Positions 46,448 to 54,803 of a stretch of 64,000 nucleotides of DNA are shown in pieces. The stretch spans positions 124,001 to 188,000 of the forward strand of contig BPJU01000004.1 in NCBI GenBank assembly GCA_026004775.1, given 5' to 3'. The stretch is from Pirellulaceae bacterium (GTDB lineage: Bacteria; Planctomycetota; Planctomycetia; Pirellulales; Pirellulaceae). Position 1 is the first letter of the stretch, and each line of letters opens with the position of its first letter. The notes beneath the pieces were generated by a model. It saw only the letters and a program-made list of their open reading frames with translations, was not told the DNA's origin and did no database searches. Position numbers and translations under genes: made by a program.

Positions 46448-47410
46448 CTATCGGGGCGGGGTCTTATCGCCCTCGGGTGTTCCTCCCCGTCGTCCTGGAG
46501 GGAACGGTCCCCGCCCTCGGCCTCGCCCGGGGCCCCCTTCGCGATACTTATAATAATAATAGAGCCTTTCGGCTTCGCGGCGGAATGCCTCAGCCGGCAG
46601 GCCTTCCAGATAAGCCCGATCACGATCGCTCAGCTCCTTTTCGACGAAGTGCGTCAGTTCGTCTTGGCTGACAGAGCTGCGCGGACCGCGGGGGAAAAGA
46701 CTCACCAGCGCCACATCGATCCATGCCCGGATGAGTCGATTGCGTTGCTGCGGATCGGTTTCCGGGGGCAGCAGCTTGCGGGCCGGAGGCGAGAGCCGGC
46801 TCAGCAGGTCGGCCACCTCCTCGGAGGAAATGCGTAGCTGGGTGACGTCCTGCTCCAGAAGAGTGCTGGTAAGCAGCCATCCGCGGTAGCGCAAATCATC
46901 GGATCGCTCCTCGTACGACTTGCGCCGTTCCGCCGGCATGATGGCCAGCAGTTCCTTTTCGTGAGTTTTGGTATATTCGCGCAGCCAATCAAATATCTGA
47001 CGGATGTCGTTGTCGTTGAACGTGGCTTTGGTCAGTTGCCGGAAGCGATGCAATTCTTGGGCTTCCAGCAACTGCTTGATGCGTTCGATCCGGCGTTCCG
47101 GTGGCAGGCTGAGCAACTCGGCGCGCTCGCCCGGCTGCAAGGTCTTCAGCCATTGGTGGTAGCGGTGGAGTACCTGCTCCAACTCACGGCAATCCGGCGC
47201 TTCGGTGATCTCCCGGTGCAATTGCCGTAACTTCTGCTGTTGCTCTTCGGGCAAAGCGTAGAAGCGTTGCTGTTTGCGAAGGAATTCTTCTTTTTCTTGA
47301 GGGGACAATTTGGCCAGGTGTTCGCGCAAAGTGGCAACGTCCTGGCCGCAGGCGATGCCAGCCAACCAAAGCGCGCCGAGCCAACCGAAGCGGGCGAGCC
47401 TAAGGTGCAT
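46448..47410 (-). CDS. exported helical protein linked to sigma/anti-sigma pair, unknown family
   Basis: 320 residues from the ATG at 47410 with a GAGGAGG ribosome site; this start overlaps the end of the anti-sigma gene by 11 bp. A signal peptide (LARFGWLGALWLAGIACGQ) is followed by charged, helical sequence with repeats of the LSPQEKEEFLRKQQ and LSLPPERRIERIKQLLEA type. This is like DUF3106-type periplasmic proteins that often follow ECF sigma and anti-sigma genes. The C-terminus is Gly/Arg/Pro-rich (GPGRGRGRGPFPPGRRGG). Possible periplasmic stress sensor or effector; inference from position. Confidence 0.6.
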   Translation of the reverse strand: MHLRLARFGWLGALWLAGIACGQDVATLREHLAKLSPQEKEEFLRKQQRFYALPEEQQQKLRQLHREITEAPDCRELEQVLHRYHQWLKTLQPGERAELLSLPPERRIERIKQLLEAQELHRFRQLTKATFNDNDIRQIFDWLREYTKTHEKELLAIMPAERRKSYEERSDDLRYRGWLLTSTLLEQDVTQLRISSEEVADLLSRLSPPARKLLPPETDPQQRNRLIRAWIDVALVSLFPRGPRSSVSQDELTHFVEKELSDRDRAYLEGLPAEAFRREAERLYYYYKYREGGPGRGRGRGPFPPGRRGGTPEGDKTPPR

Positions 47411-47900
47411 GGGTCGCCTCCTCATCAAAGAGGCGTTCGCCGGCAAGTTGCCGCAGAAAATCGACGCTGTCGGCTACCAGATACAGATCGAGACGTTCGA
47501 TGACCGGCAGATCTTTGGCCAATTGTCGTTCCGGTGCCGAAAGATGGTAATTCACGGTGAAATAGCCGGCTGCGGTGGCCGCCATCAGTGCTGCTGCGGC
47601 AGCCGAGGCCCACAGCCATTGGCGGCGGCGCACCGTGCTTTCTTTCTTGGTGCGCAGAGCCACCATCGACACGGTCGTCTGGGTGAACTGGGCATCAGCT
47701 TCAGCGCTGGGCAAGCTATCGAGCAGATCCCAGGTGGCCTGCAACTGGACCAGGCGCTCGCGGAGCTGCTGGTCGTGCTCCAGACGCTCTTCCAGGCGCC
47801 GTGTCGATTCGGCGTCCAGTTCGCCGTCCAGGTAGGCCACCAGTTCTTCGTCCAGAGGGTCGGCGGCGAATTCGTCAGGTGTTGTCGGCGTCTGACTCAT
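47400..47900 (-). CDS. anti-sigma factor-like membrane protein
   Basis: 166 residues. The N-terminal DEELVAYLDGELDAESTRRL and the following helix form the typical anti-sigma start (zinc-less, no HxxxCxxC). One membrane helix lies at about residues 95-115 (WLWASAAAAALMAATAAGYF) and a short periplasmic tail follows. Its start overlaps the end of the ECF sigma gene by 26 bp, the usual arrangement for a sigma factor and its antagonist. It would hold the sigma factor at the membrane until a signal arrives. Confidence 0.75.
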   Translation of the reverse strand: MSQTPTTPDEFAADPLDEELVAYLDGELDAESTRRLEERLEHDQQLRERLVQLQATWDLLDSLPSAEADAQFTQTTVSMVALRTKKESTVRRRQWLWASAAAAALMAATAAGYFTVNYHLSAPERQLAKDLPVIERLDLYLVADSVDFLRQLAGERLFDEEATHAP

Positions 47901-48504
47901 CGTCCGGTTTCCTTAAGGTGCCTTTTCCTTCGAGGATATACGGTTCCAGGGCGGCGCGCAGGTTTTGGCGAGCGCGTGCCAGCAGGCTTTTGACGGCTTT
48001 TTCGCTCAGCCCCATGATCTGGCCGATCTCGGCATAGCTGAGTCCTTCGAATTTGCACAGCATCAGCGCCATGCGCTGGCGGTCGCTCAATTGGTTGATG
48101 GCAGCCCGTACAAACTCGGCCCGCTCCGCCTTGTCCAACTGCCGTGCCGGCATGAAGCCGCTTTTGGCCACGGCCATTTCATCGAGCGAGGCGGAGTTGC
48201 CGTTGCCGGGGCTGTCGACCTGCACCTCGCGTCGCCGCGATTGCCGCCGCACCGCGTTACTGGCGACGTTATGGGCAATCGTGAATAGGAAGGTAGAAAA
48301 CCGAGCCCCCGGCTGGTAGCGCCGCCGAGCACGGAACAGGCGCAAGAAGACTTCTTGAGCCAAATCTTCCGCCTGGTCACGGGATGCCGTCACATGCTCC
48401 AGCAGCGTCAGCAAGCGGTTCTGGTACCGCTTGACCAGCTCTTCGAACGCCAATACATCGCCGTCCCGAACGCGCAGCATCAGCCGCACGTCCGGATCCG
48501 CCAT
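47875..48504 (-). CDS. ECF-type RNA polymerase sigma factor
   Basis: 209 residues from the ATG at 48504; the frame is open further upstream and a TTG/GTG start about 14 codons earlier cannot be excluded. Region 2: FEELVKRYQNRLLTLLEHVT, then DQAEDLAQEVFLRLFRARRR and FSTFLFTIAHNVASNAVRR. Region 4: LSDRQRMALMLCKFEGLSYA, then EIGQIMGLSEKAVKSLLARA. All core ECF features are present. It is the first gene of a cluster with its probable anti-sigma factor, an exported helical protein and SppA, which suggests control of an envelope response. Confidence 0.9.
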   Translation of the reverse strand: MADPDVRLMLRVRDGDVLAFEELVKRYQNRLLTLLEHVTASRDQAEDLAQEVFLRLFRARRRYQPGARFSTFLFTIAHNVASNAVRRQSRRREVQVDSPGNGNSASLDEMAVAKSGFMPARQLDKAERAEFVRAAINQLSDRQRMALMLCKFEGLSYAEIGQIMGLSEKAVKSLLARARQNLRAALEPYILEGKGTLRKPDDESDADNT

Positions 48505-48771
48505 CTGATAGCGTTGGGCCGTCGAATCGCTGACCGACAATCGTTGCCCCCCACTGCCCCTTGCCTGGCACGTCACCCGGCCATGCTCTCGTCTCGAACG
48601 CCGGCCCACGAAAGGCACGAAGTCCGACCCGACCGGTAACCGAAAGCACTCTTACACTTTCATTGTAGCGTAACGTGCTGCCGGATACCTGGCCAGCCCG
48701 CCGGGAGCCTGCGGATTCACGGGCCGACCGGTCGCGGCTACCTTCCCCTCACATTTAACCCCTGGGCGGCA

Positions 48772-49998
48772 TCAGCGGTTTCGCCCAGGCGGGCGCCACA
48801 GAGCCAAGGCCAGAGCAATGCGGCAAGCTCGCAGGTACTCTCGAATATCGAGCTGTTCCTGGGGAGTGTGCGGGTGGATCTGTCCACAGCCCAGCGTTAT
48901 GGTCGGCAGTCCGTGACGTACCAGCCAATTGGCATCCAGCCCGCCACGTGCCACCGCCAATTGGGGCTCACCACCCAGGTGTCGCACGGCTTCCACAGCG
49001 GTTTGTACCACTACCTCGTCCTTGTCCAGCAAGAACGACTCGTAATCCAGTCGCTCTTTCCAGCGAATACGCGCCCGGCGTCCGTCGGCGGATTGAACGG
49101 CTTGGGCTGCCTGGCGGAAGGCTTGCCGGAATTGGCGCACGATCTTGCGGCGGAAGCGAGGGTCATGGCTGCGTGCTTCGGCCGAGAGTCGAGCGTAGGG
49201 CGCGACGACGTTCGTGGCTTCTCCGGCCTGCAAGACCCCGATGTTACTCGTGCCTTCCCCGTCTTGCTGTACGATCTTTCCGTGCCAGCCGCTGTGGGCC
49301 AATTGGGCAATCGCCTGGCCGGCGACCACCAGAGCGCTAACGCCCTTTTCGGGCGCATTTCCGGCGTGGCTGGCACGGCCGAGAATTTCGATTTCCATGC
49401 GGTAAGCTCCGGTGGCTCCGATCGTCAGTTTTTCGGCCGAGCCGCCGTCCCAGTTGAAGGCAAGCCGCGGGCGCCGCAGCGTGGCCAGACTCACGTGCCG
49501 CGAGCCTTCCAGCCCGACCTCCTCTTGTACGAACCAGCAGAAGCTCAGCGGCATTGTCCTGAGGTTGTGGCGGGCCAGTGTGCGGGCGACGGTCAGCAGC
49601 ACGGCCACGCCCGACCGGTTGTCGGCTCCCAGAGCACGTCCGGCCACGGCCGAGCGGAACCGCCCGCCGCGCCGTTCGGGGCGCGAGCCTTCGCACAGAG
49701 GTACGGTATCCAAGTGAGCGGCGAAGAGCCGGCGAGGACCGGCGAGGCTTGCCGGCCAATGGCAGATCAGATTGCCGCATTGGCCACCCAGCCGCGAGCG
49801 GCGGTGCACTTGATCAAAAAGCACGGCCTTCTCCGGAACACCCACTTCCTGTAATCGTTCCCGTACACGCTCAGCCACCTGAAGCTCTTCGCCGCTTTTT
49901 CCCGGGATCGCCATCAATTCCTCGACCAGTGCCAACGCTTCGCCGTCGTCAATCCAGCGATCGATTTCGCCGGGAGCCGGAAAAATCCCCGTCATCAT
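48772..49998 (-). CDS. M20 family metallopeptidase (tripeptidase/peptidase T-like)
   Basis: 408 residues. Start at 49998 (ATGATG; 49995 is the alternative) behind AAAGGAGG. M20 di-zinc site: RLFAAHLDTVPLCEGSRPE (His, Asp), GRALGADNRSGVAVLLTV (bridging Asp), CWFVQEEVGLEGSRHV (catalytic and ligand Glu), RGGLDANWLVRHGLPTITLG (Asp) and the final QIHPHTPQEQLDI (His). The lid-domain His is in LGRASHAGNAPEKGVSALVV. A cytoplasmic aminopeptidase or amidohydrolase acting on short peptides is likely. It stands alone. Confidence 0.88.
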   Translation of the reverse strand: MMTGIFPAPGEIDRWIDDGEALALVEELMAIPGKSGEELQVAERVRERLQEVGVPEKAVLFDQVHRRSRLGGQCGNLICHWPASLAGPRRLFAAHLDTVPLCEGSRPERRGGRFRSAVAGRALGADNRSGVAVLLTVARTLARHNLRTMPLSFCWFVQEEVGLEGSRHVSLATLRRPRLAFNWDGGSAEKLTIGATGAYRMEIEILGRASHAGNAPEKGVSALVVAGQAIAQLAHSGWHGKIVQQDGEGTSNIGVLQAGEATNVVAPYARLSAEARSHDPRFRRKIVRQFRQAFRQAAQAVQSADGRRARIRWKERLDYESFLLDKDEVVVQTAVEAVRHLGGEPQLAVARGGLDANWLVRHGLPTITLGCGQIHPHTPQEQLDIREYLRACRIALALALWRPPGRNR

Positions 49999-50233
49999 TG
50001 CCTCCTTTCGTTGCGGTGCGATTTGCCCGCTGCTTGTGCGATCGCGGAAAGCGGCGCAACGCCTGCGCCGCAGATGACAGGCCCTCGCCGACCACCTTTA
50101 CCGGAAGGCGACATGTTACTATAAGTGCCGCATGGGACAGTTTCGATAGTCCGGCATGCAGGTAGGCCGTTTAGCCGATTGGGTGCTCGATCGTTCCGGC
50201 TCGTTTTGCGTTGCGTTTCGGAGTCGCCTGGCG

Positions 50234-50692
50234 ATGAAGATTTTTCTGGCTGGCATCATGCAAGGTTCGCTCAGCACCCACGCCGTCCACAACCAGAGCT
50301 ATCGGCGATTGGTGGTTGAGCAGTTGCGGAAGTATCTCCCGCAGGCGGAAATCTACGATCCGTGGTCCGACCACCAGAACTCTCTGGACTACGACGATGA
50401 CCATGCACGCCAGGTTTTTTTGTATCACAATCGGCTGTGCGGGCAGGTGGATCTGGTTTTGGCCTACGTACCTCAGGCGTCAATGGGGACGGCGATCGAA
50501 ATGTGGGAGGCGTTCCGGCACGGGAAGTTGGTCGTGACGGTCAGTCCCCTGGAGCACAATTGGTCGGTAAAATTCTTATCAGACAGGGTTTATCCGAACT
50601 GGGACGCGTTTTTTGCGGAGTTGGCTGGCGGTGACTTCCTGCGGTGGTTCCAGGCGGCACGCGCGGCGAAGGCAGAGAGGGCCGGTAGCTGA
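50234..50692 (+). CDS. nucleoside 2-deoxyribosyltransferase-like protein
   Basis: 152 residues from the ATG at 50234; upstream in-frame codons lack family features. The start MKIFLAGIMQGSLSTHAVHN and the motif ASMGTAIEMWEAFRHGKLVV (GTA-[FI]-E-[LM] nucleotide-binding type, with the catalytic-Glu position) match the NDT/DRT-like superfamily. It also has DLVLAYVPQ, the usual Asp-x-hydrophobic strand. The C-terminus (KFLSDRVYPNWDAFFAELAG) is a helix. These enzymes exchange or hydrolyse nucleobases from nucleosides; this divergent group is mostly uncharacterised. Located 62 bp before rlmN on the same strand. Confidence 0.65.
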   Translation: MKIFLAGIMQGSLSTHAVHNQSYRRLVVEQLRKYLPQAEIYDPWSDHQNSLDYDDDHARQVFLYHNRLCGQVDLVLAYVPQASMGTAIEMWEAFRHGKLVVTVSPLEHNWSVKFLSDRVYPNWDAFFAELAGGDFLRWFQAARAAKAERAGS

Positions 50693-50754
50693 GCGTTCTT
50701 TTCGATGCGGGGCGCTGCCGGCCGGAAGGGCGGCGGGGGACGAGGTGAAGCCGT

Positions 50755-51810
50755 ATGGCGCAGCATATTCTGGAACATCTCGACCGTCGATTACTGGCAT
50801 GGTTGGCTGAGCAAGGCGAGCCGGGATTTCGCGCGCGGCAGATTCGGCATTGGCTGTTCGATCGGCGAGCCGAGTCGTTCGACGAGATGAACGAACTTCC
50901 CAAGAAACTGCGTGAGGCACTGGCGCGGGATTATGTCATCTGGTCGGGCGAAGTGGAACGGGTGCGGCAGGCCGAGGATGGTACGGAGAAGCTGCTGCTG
51001 CGGCTGGAGGATGGAGAACGGATCGAATGCGTGTTGTTGCGTGACGGTGACCGACGCTCGATCTGCATCAGTACTCAGGTCGGCTGTGCCATGGGATGTG
51101 TCTTCTGTGCCAGCGGCCTGGACGGGGTGAAACGCAATTTGCGGCGAGGCGAGATTCTGGAGCAGATGTTGCGGCTCCAGCAACGGTTGCCGCCGCGGGA
51201 GAGGATCAGCCACATTGTGGTGATGGGTATGGGCGAGCCGCTGGCCAATTTGGACAATCTGTTGGCCGCCTTGGCCGAAGCGACGTCGCGCGAGGGACTA
51301 CGAATCAGCGCCCGCCGCATCACGATCTCGACCGTGGGGCTGCCGGCAGCCATCGACCGCTTGGCGGCTCTTGGCATCCCGTACCATTTGGCGGTGTCGC
51401 TGCATGCGCCGGACAACGCGCTGCGCAGCAGGTTGGTTCCGGTGAATCGGAAAATCGGGATGGAAGCGATTTTGGCGGCTGCCGACCGGTATTTTCACAG
51501 AACAGGCCGCAAGTTGACATTCGAGTACGTGTTGCTCCGGGGAATCAACGACACGCCGAACCACGCGCGCAAGCTGGCGGCATTGCTGCGCGGACGCACC
51601 GCATTGCTGAACGTGATTCCCTATAACCCGGTGGCGGGGCTCCCGTACCAAACTCCCGATGAACGGACGCAACGTCGCTTCGAGTACATCCTGAGGCGGG
51701 AGGGGATCAACGTCTATTTCCGCGAACGGAAAGGGGATGCCATCGACGCGGCGTGCGGGCAACTGCGGCGTATCAGCGAGGCGAGCCACGATCAGCAGGG
51801 CGCCGGCTGA
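50755..51810 (+). CDS. rlmN: 23S rRNA (adenine(2503)-C(2))-methyltransferase / dual-specificity RNA methyltransferase
   Basis: 351 residues from the ATG at 50755. The radical-SAM cysteines lie in STQVGCAMGCVFCASGLDG (C-x3-C-x2-C, about residues 111-118). The methyl-carrying/resolving Cys is in DAACGQLR near the C-terminus, as in RlmN. Other family blocks: IVVMGMGEPLANLDNLLAAL, RITISTVGLPAAIDRLAAL, LAVSLHAPDNALRSRLVPVN, and YVLLRGINDTPNHARKLAAL. It methylates C2 of A2503 in 23S rRNA (and A37 of some tRNAs) in the cytoplasm. The N-terminal FRARQIRHWLFDRRAESFDE is typical. The 3' end overlaps a convergent gene at 51773. Confidence 0.95.
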   Translation: MAQHILEHLDRRLLAWLAEQGEPGFRARQIRHWLFDRRAESFDEMNELPKKLREALARDYVIWSGEVERVRQAEDGTEKLLLRLEDGERIECVLLRDGDRRSICISTQVGCAMGCVFCASGLDGVKRNLRRGEILEQMLRLQQRLPPRERISHIVVMGMGEPLANLDNLLAALAEATSREGLRISARRITISTVGLPAAIDRLAALGIPYHLAVSLHAPDNALRSRLVPVNRKIGMEAILAAADRYFHRTGRKLTFEYVLLRGINDTPNHARKLAALLRGRTALLNVIPYNPVAGLPYQTPDERTQRRFEYILRREGINVYFRERKGDAIDAACGQLRRISEASHDQQGAG

Positions 51811-52189
51811 ATTCCTGGTCGGCCGGGCTACAGGCACCGGCAAAAACCCCTGCTCCGATGCAAGCAAAAGCCCACAGTGTCATGGGACTGCCAGCATGCT
51901 CGATCCAACCTTGACTGATCGCCGCACTGAGGCTGCCGGTGGCCGCGATTGCTAAAAGCCGTGTAGCTCCCTGTCCCGAAACGACTCGACCCACCGCCCA
52001 ACTAACTACCAGCAGAAGACTCGCCACCAATACGCCGGGTAAACTGAACGCCGCACTGGGATGGCGCCACGCCGAAAAGGCGACCGCCACCATCGCCAAG
52101 CTCGTCGGAACAGCCCAATGCCATAACTGCCACGGTGATTCGATCACCGACCGGGCCGGCGATTTGTACGGATTGACTGGTTCGCTCAT
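51773..52189 (-). CDS. small membrane protein, unknown function
   Basis: 138 residues. The N-terminus MSEPVNPYKSPARSVIES is the NPYxSP start seen in many small planctomycete membrane proteins. Four hydrophobic stretches follow (WAVPTSLAMVAVAFSAW, LPGVLVASLLLVVSWAVG, LLAIAATGSLSAAISQG and MTLWAFACIGAGVFAGAC). The 3' end overlaps rlmN by 38 bp in convergent orientation. No catalytic residues are evident; the family is known mainly as hypothetical. Confidence 0.65.
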   Translation of the reverse strand: MSEPVNPYKSPARSVIESPWQLWHWAVPTSLAMVAVAFSAWRHPSAAFSLPGVLVASLLLVVSWAVGRVVSGQGATRLLAIAATGSLSAAISQGWIEHAGSPMTLWAFACIGAGVFAGACSPADQEFSRRPADRGSPR

Positions 52190-52603
52190 GGTCCAAGCGA
52201 GTCCCTAAAACCCATGGAAAACCGGATCGTGAACCGTCTTAAATTGGTCCAAATCGGATCTCTTGGCAAGCTCCGAAATGGCGAGCCGCGCCGGAACTTT
52301 CCCGACGGACCTGCGTTACGACTGGCAGCGTCGATTTCCGGAAGGTTTGACAAACCCTCTGCCCGCAAACCGTCCGATAGTATACACTAAGCTTGGAAGC
52401 AACGGTCTATCGAGGACCTCGGGTTGACAGCACCGGAACGGTGGCACGTCACCTATCTGCGGAGTTTTGATCGCCCCCGGCTGGCACGTTCATTCCGCAG
52501 TAGTCTTTCGGTTCGGGTGGAAAGTCGGTTGTTTCGGCCGCCCCGTAACCGGTGCCGCACATTTGTTCGTTCCAGCACCAAGCCGTTCAGGGAGTAAATC
52601 GCA
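52190..52603. other. intergenic stretch before the acidic protein gene
   Basis: Divergent promoter region for the genes at 51773 and 52604. TTGGTCCAAATCGG near 52246 resembles no defined box. I see no terminator or repeat here. Confidence 0.35.
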
Positions 52604-53365
52604 ATGGCACGCCATCGCCATTGGGACGAGGGAGACGACGAATTCCGCACGGAAGATATCGACTTCGGAGATGACGAACCTGGCGACCAGGTCGATGACG
52701 AGCAATTCGACCAAGAGTTGCGGGAAGATTCGGGCGAAGAAAGTGCGGAAGGGGCGGAGCAGGACCAGGAGCAAATCGCGGAAGGTGCGGAGCCAGCGCC
52801 TTCACGAAAAGGCCGCCGCCGCTCAACCGGCAGGTCGTCTAACCGAAAATCCAATTCCGGCAGCTCCAGCTCTCGCCGAACTCGGAAGACCAGTTCCACA
52901 CGCCGCAAGAAGTCCGAGGACGACGAAGAAGATCGAACGGAGCGACTGGAAATAGAGGCCGCGGCAGAGCCGGACGAGGATTCGGCGCCGGAGTACGAAG
53001 AACCGGAGCCTGTCGAGACGGAGGCGGTCGGTACGGATGAGTCGGATGAAGGAGCCGACGAGGTGCTGGCCGAGGCAGAAGAGACGGTTCACGCGGGTGC
53101 GACCGAGCCGAAGGATTGTGCCGATCTACCTCCCGACAACAACGACCAGATTCAGGCGCTGCGCAAGCTGGGTTGTCGCGTGGATCTGGATGCTCATGGC
53201 CACGTGTGGCGCATTTTTCTGTACGAGCGCAACAAAGACAACGCACTGGCGATGATTCATGACTTTCCTTGCCTGAAGGAGGTATGGTTATTCGGCGCTC
53301 GAGTTTCGGCGCCGATGGTCGAGAAGTTCCGAGAACTTCATCCTCACGTGAACGTGTATATTTAG
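52604..53365 (+). CDS. acidic low-complexity protein with C-terminal leucine-rich-repeat-like module
   Basis: 253 residues from the ATG at 52604 with a GGGAG site. The first 160 residues are highly charged and low-complexity: acidic (FRTEDIDFGDDEPGDQVDDE), then a basic patch (GRRRSTGRSSNRKSNSGSSS), then acidic again. The final 85 residues are ordered (NDQIQALRKLGCRVDLDAHG, ALAMIHDFPCLKEVWLFGAR) and resemble an LRR repeat as in planctomycete LRR proteins. No signal peptide, so cytoplasmic. The basic patch may bind nucleic acid. I do not recognise a named family. Confidence 0.6.
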   Translation: MARHRHWDEGDDEFRTEDIDFGDDEPGDQVDDEQFDQELREDSGEESAEGAEQDQEQIAEGAEPAPSRKGRRRSTGRSSNRKSNSGSSSSRRTRKTSSTRRKKSEDDEEDRTERLEIEAAAEPDEDSAPEYEEPEPVETEAVGTDESDEGADEVLAEAEETVHAGATEPKDCADLPPDNNDQIQALRKLGCRVDLDAHGHVWRIFLYERNKDNALAMIHDFPCLKEVWLFGARVSAPMVEKFRELHPHVNVYI

Positions 53366-53834
53366 AGCCGATCCGAAAGGTGGTGGCGAACTTTTGCGGA
53401 TTGTTTTCAAGACGGGTTTTTGGGTGGTGCTGGGACGTGGCACGGCCGTCCCGGCCGTGTGGGTTACCCAAGATGCCAGTAAAGAGCGGTGCATAACGTC
53501 TGACGTGGCACGGCCGTCCCGGCCGTGTGGGTCACCCAAGACGCAGGTTGACAGCGGTGCATAGCGTGTGCTGCGCAGCCCCGACGGCCTTTTGATGGAA
53601 GCTCAACTCTCCACGGGCGAGACGCCCGTGCCACGCCGAGCAGCCCAAACTTCTTCCTGATGAAAGATCTTCTCTCTACGCCCTACAACGACCAGGAATT
53701 AATGCCATTTTGCCAAAAGAAGGTACCTGATAGGCCGCCAGACATTGATGAATTTTGTTCTGTCGCGGCATGGGAAAATTGGGTGAAGAGCCGGCTGGTA
53801 GAATTCTTACACATACGTTCCGGGTTACCTGCTC
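53366..53834. other. repeat-rich intergenic stretch with a possible truncated frame
   Basis: It holds the 68-bp direct repeats (53434-53569) and a second hairpin (CACGGGCGAGACGCCCGTG, 53616-53634). A frame from 53660 (MKDLLSTPYNDQELMPFCQK, 72 codons) runs into the MITE and ends inside it. It may be the start of a gene cut by the insertion, but no family is recognisable. Confidence 0.4.
53434..53569. repeat. two 68-bp direct repeats with a palindromic core
   Basis: Units start at 53434 and 53502 with GACGTGGCACGGCCGTCCCG and continue to GTGCATA.CGT. The core CACGGCCG-TCC-CGGCCGTG is an 8-bp stem hairpin. Such REP-like palindromes are dispersed in many GC-rich genomes. Their place just after the stop at 53365 would let them act as transcript 3' ends. 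Confidence 0.85.
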
Positions 53835-54046
53835 GTACCGTTCACGGTTGGCAAATAAAGAAAACGATATTGGTTTAGGGGGTAGCGGAAGTCGCAAGGC
53901 GGAACGCGCCAGCGTTCCGCCGTAAGACTTCCGCATTGAAAAAATCCTCGCGAAGCGTCTACTTTCCGTATGCGGAACACGCAAGTGTTCCGCACTATCA
54001 ATGGTGAGGCACCGAACGACCCTCGAATTCAACCGTGAACGGTTAC
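53835..54046. mobile_element. MITE-like element, copy 3 (IS66-type ends)
   Basis: A 212-bp copy of the element at 4532. The left end is GTACCGTTCACGGTTG (one A lost) and the right end AACCGTGAACGGTTAC. Both flanks read ACCTGCTC (53827-53834 and 54047-54054), a perfect 8-bp target duplication. The internal hairpins are preserved: outer stem 53885-53893 with 53926-53934, inner GGCGGAACGC-GCCA-GCGTTCCGCC, and the GCAA-loop hairpin at 53972-53993. Confidence 0.88.
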
Positions 54047-54803
54047 ACCTGCTCTGGACTTTTAGTGCGACGAGTAAAGCTATAACACCCTGCAAAATAG
54101 TATGATTTTCGATGTTTGCTGAAAATTTATTGTCAGACGCAACATGTATATCCATGCGTTATCTTCAAGTATGATAAGTTCCCCTAGACCCTTCTTCTTC
54201 CCGGTAGAGAGCAATACTTTGTGGCACGCTGGGCCTTGAATGGCAATGATATGAATCTAAAAACAGCTTTTTTCGGTACTGGCGAGGTGCCTTACAATAG
54301 TCAGGAGCGCCGAAAAATTTATGCAACATGGCGGGTTATGCAGAAGGTAGTGGAAAAGCATGTCGCCTGTTTGGGGTTTTTGGGGGCCGTCACACTTTTG
54401 GCGCAAGTCGGAAACGTCTCGGAAGATCGACCTTGCCGGGTGGTGGGCGCGGGTAGCCAGATGGGATTGCCAAAACAACCTGGCTGGCTTATGCTTGTCG
54501 GTCCCCAGTAACCCATCCTTGGGCATGGAGGCCCTTTTGACTTCATGGGCGAAGAAGTGGACGCCGGTATTGCCATTGGCCGGTCAAGTATTGCCCCTGG
54601 TGGCTTGTTCTTGATATAGTAAAGCGAGGGTGTACCCCGAGCACAGTAAGACAGTGTGTTGCCTGCCTCGAAACGTACCTGCCCCAATCGGGTTTCATGG
54701 ATAAAGGACCATGAAACTCCCACCGGGAAAGCCGCTAAGTGTCCGAACCGTGTGACGTGTAAACCGACCGCAAATACGTGCAAGGGGCTAAAACAGGGTG
54801 GAT
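54047..54803. other. gene-poor stretch upstream of the DUF1592-type gene
   Basis: No convincing gene. Short frames (54221-54511 +, 54319-54783 -) overlap each other and have no signal or domain. The sequence has a lower GC content near 54090-54200. Promoter for the 54804 gene presumably lies in the last 200 bp. Confidence 0.4.

Noticed and set aside
54221-54783. Overlapping 96- and 154-codon frames before the DUF1592-type gene
   Set aside because: They contradict each other on opposite strands and neither has a ribosome site or recognisable features.
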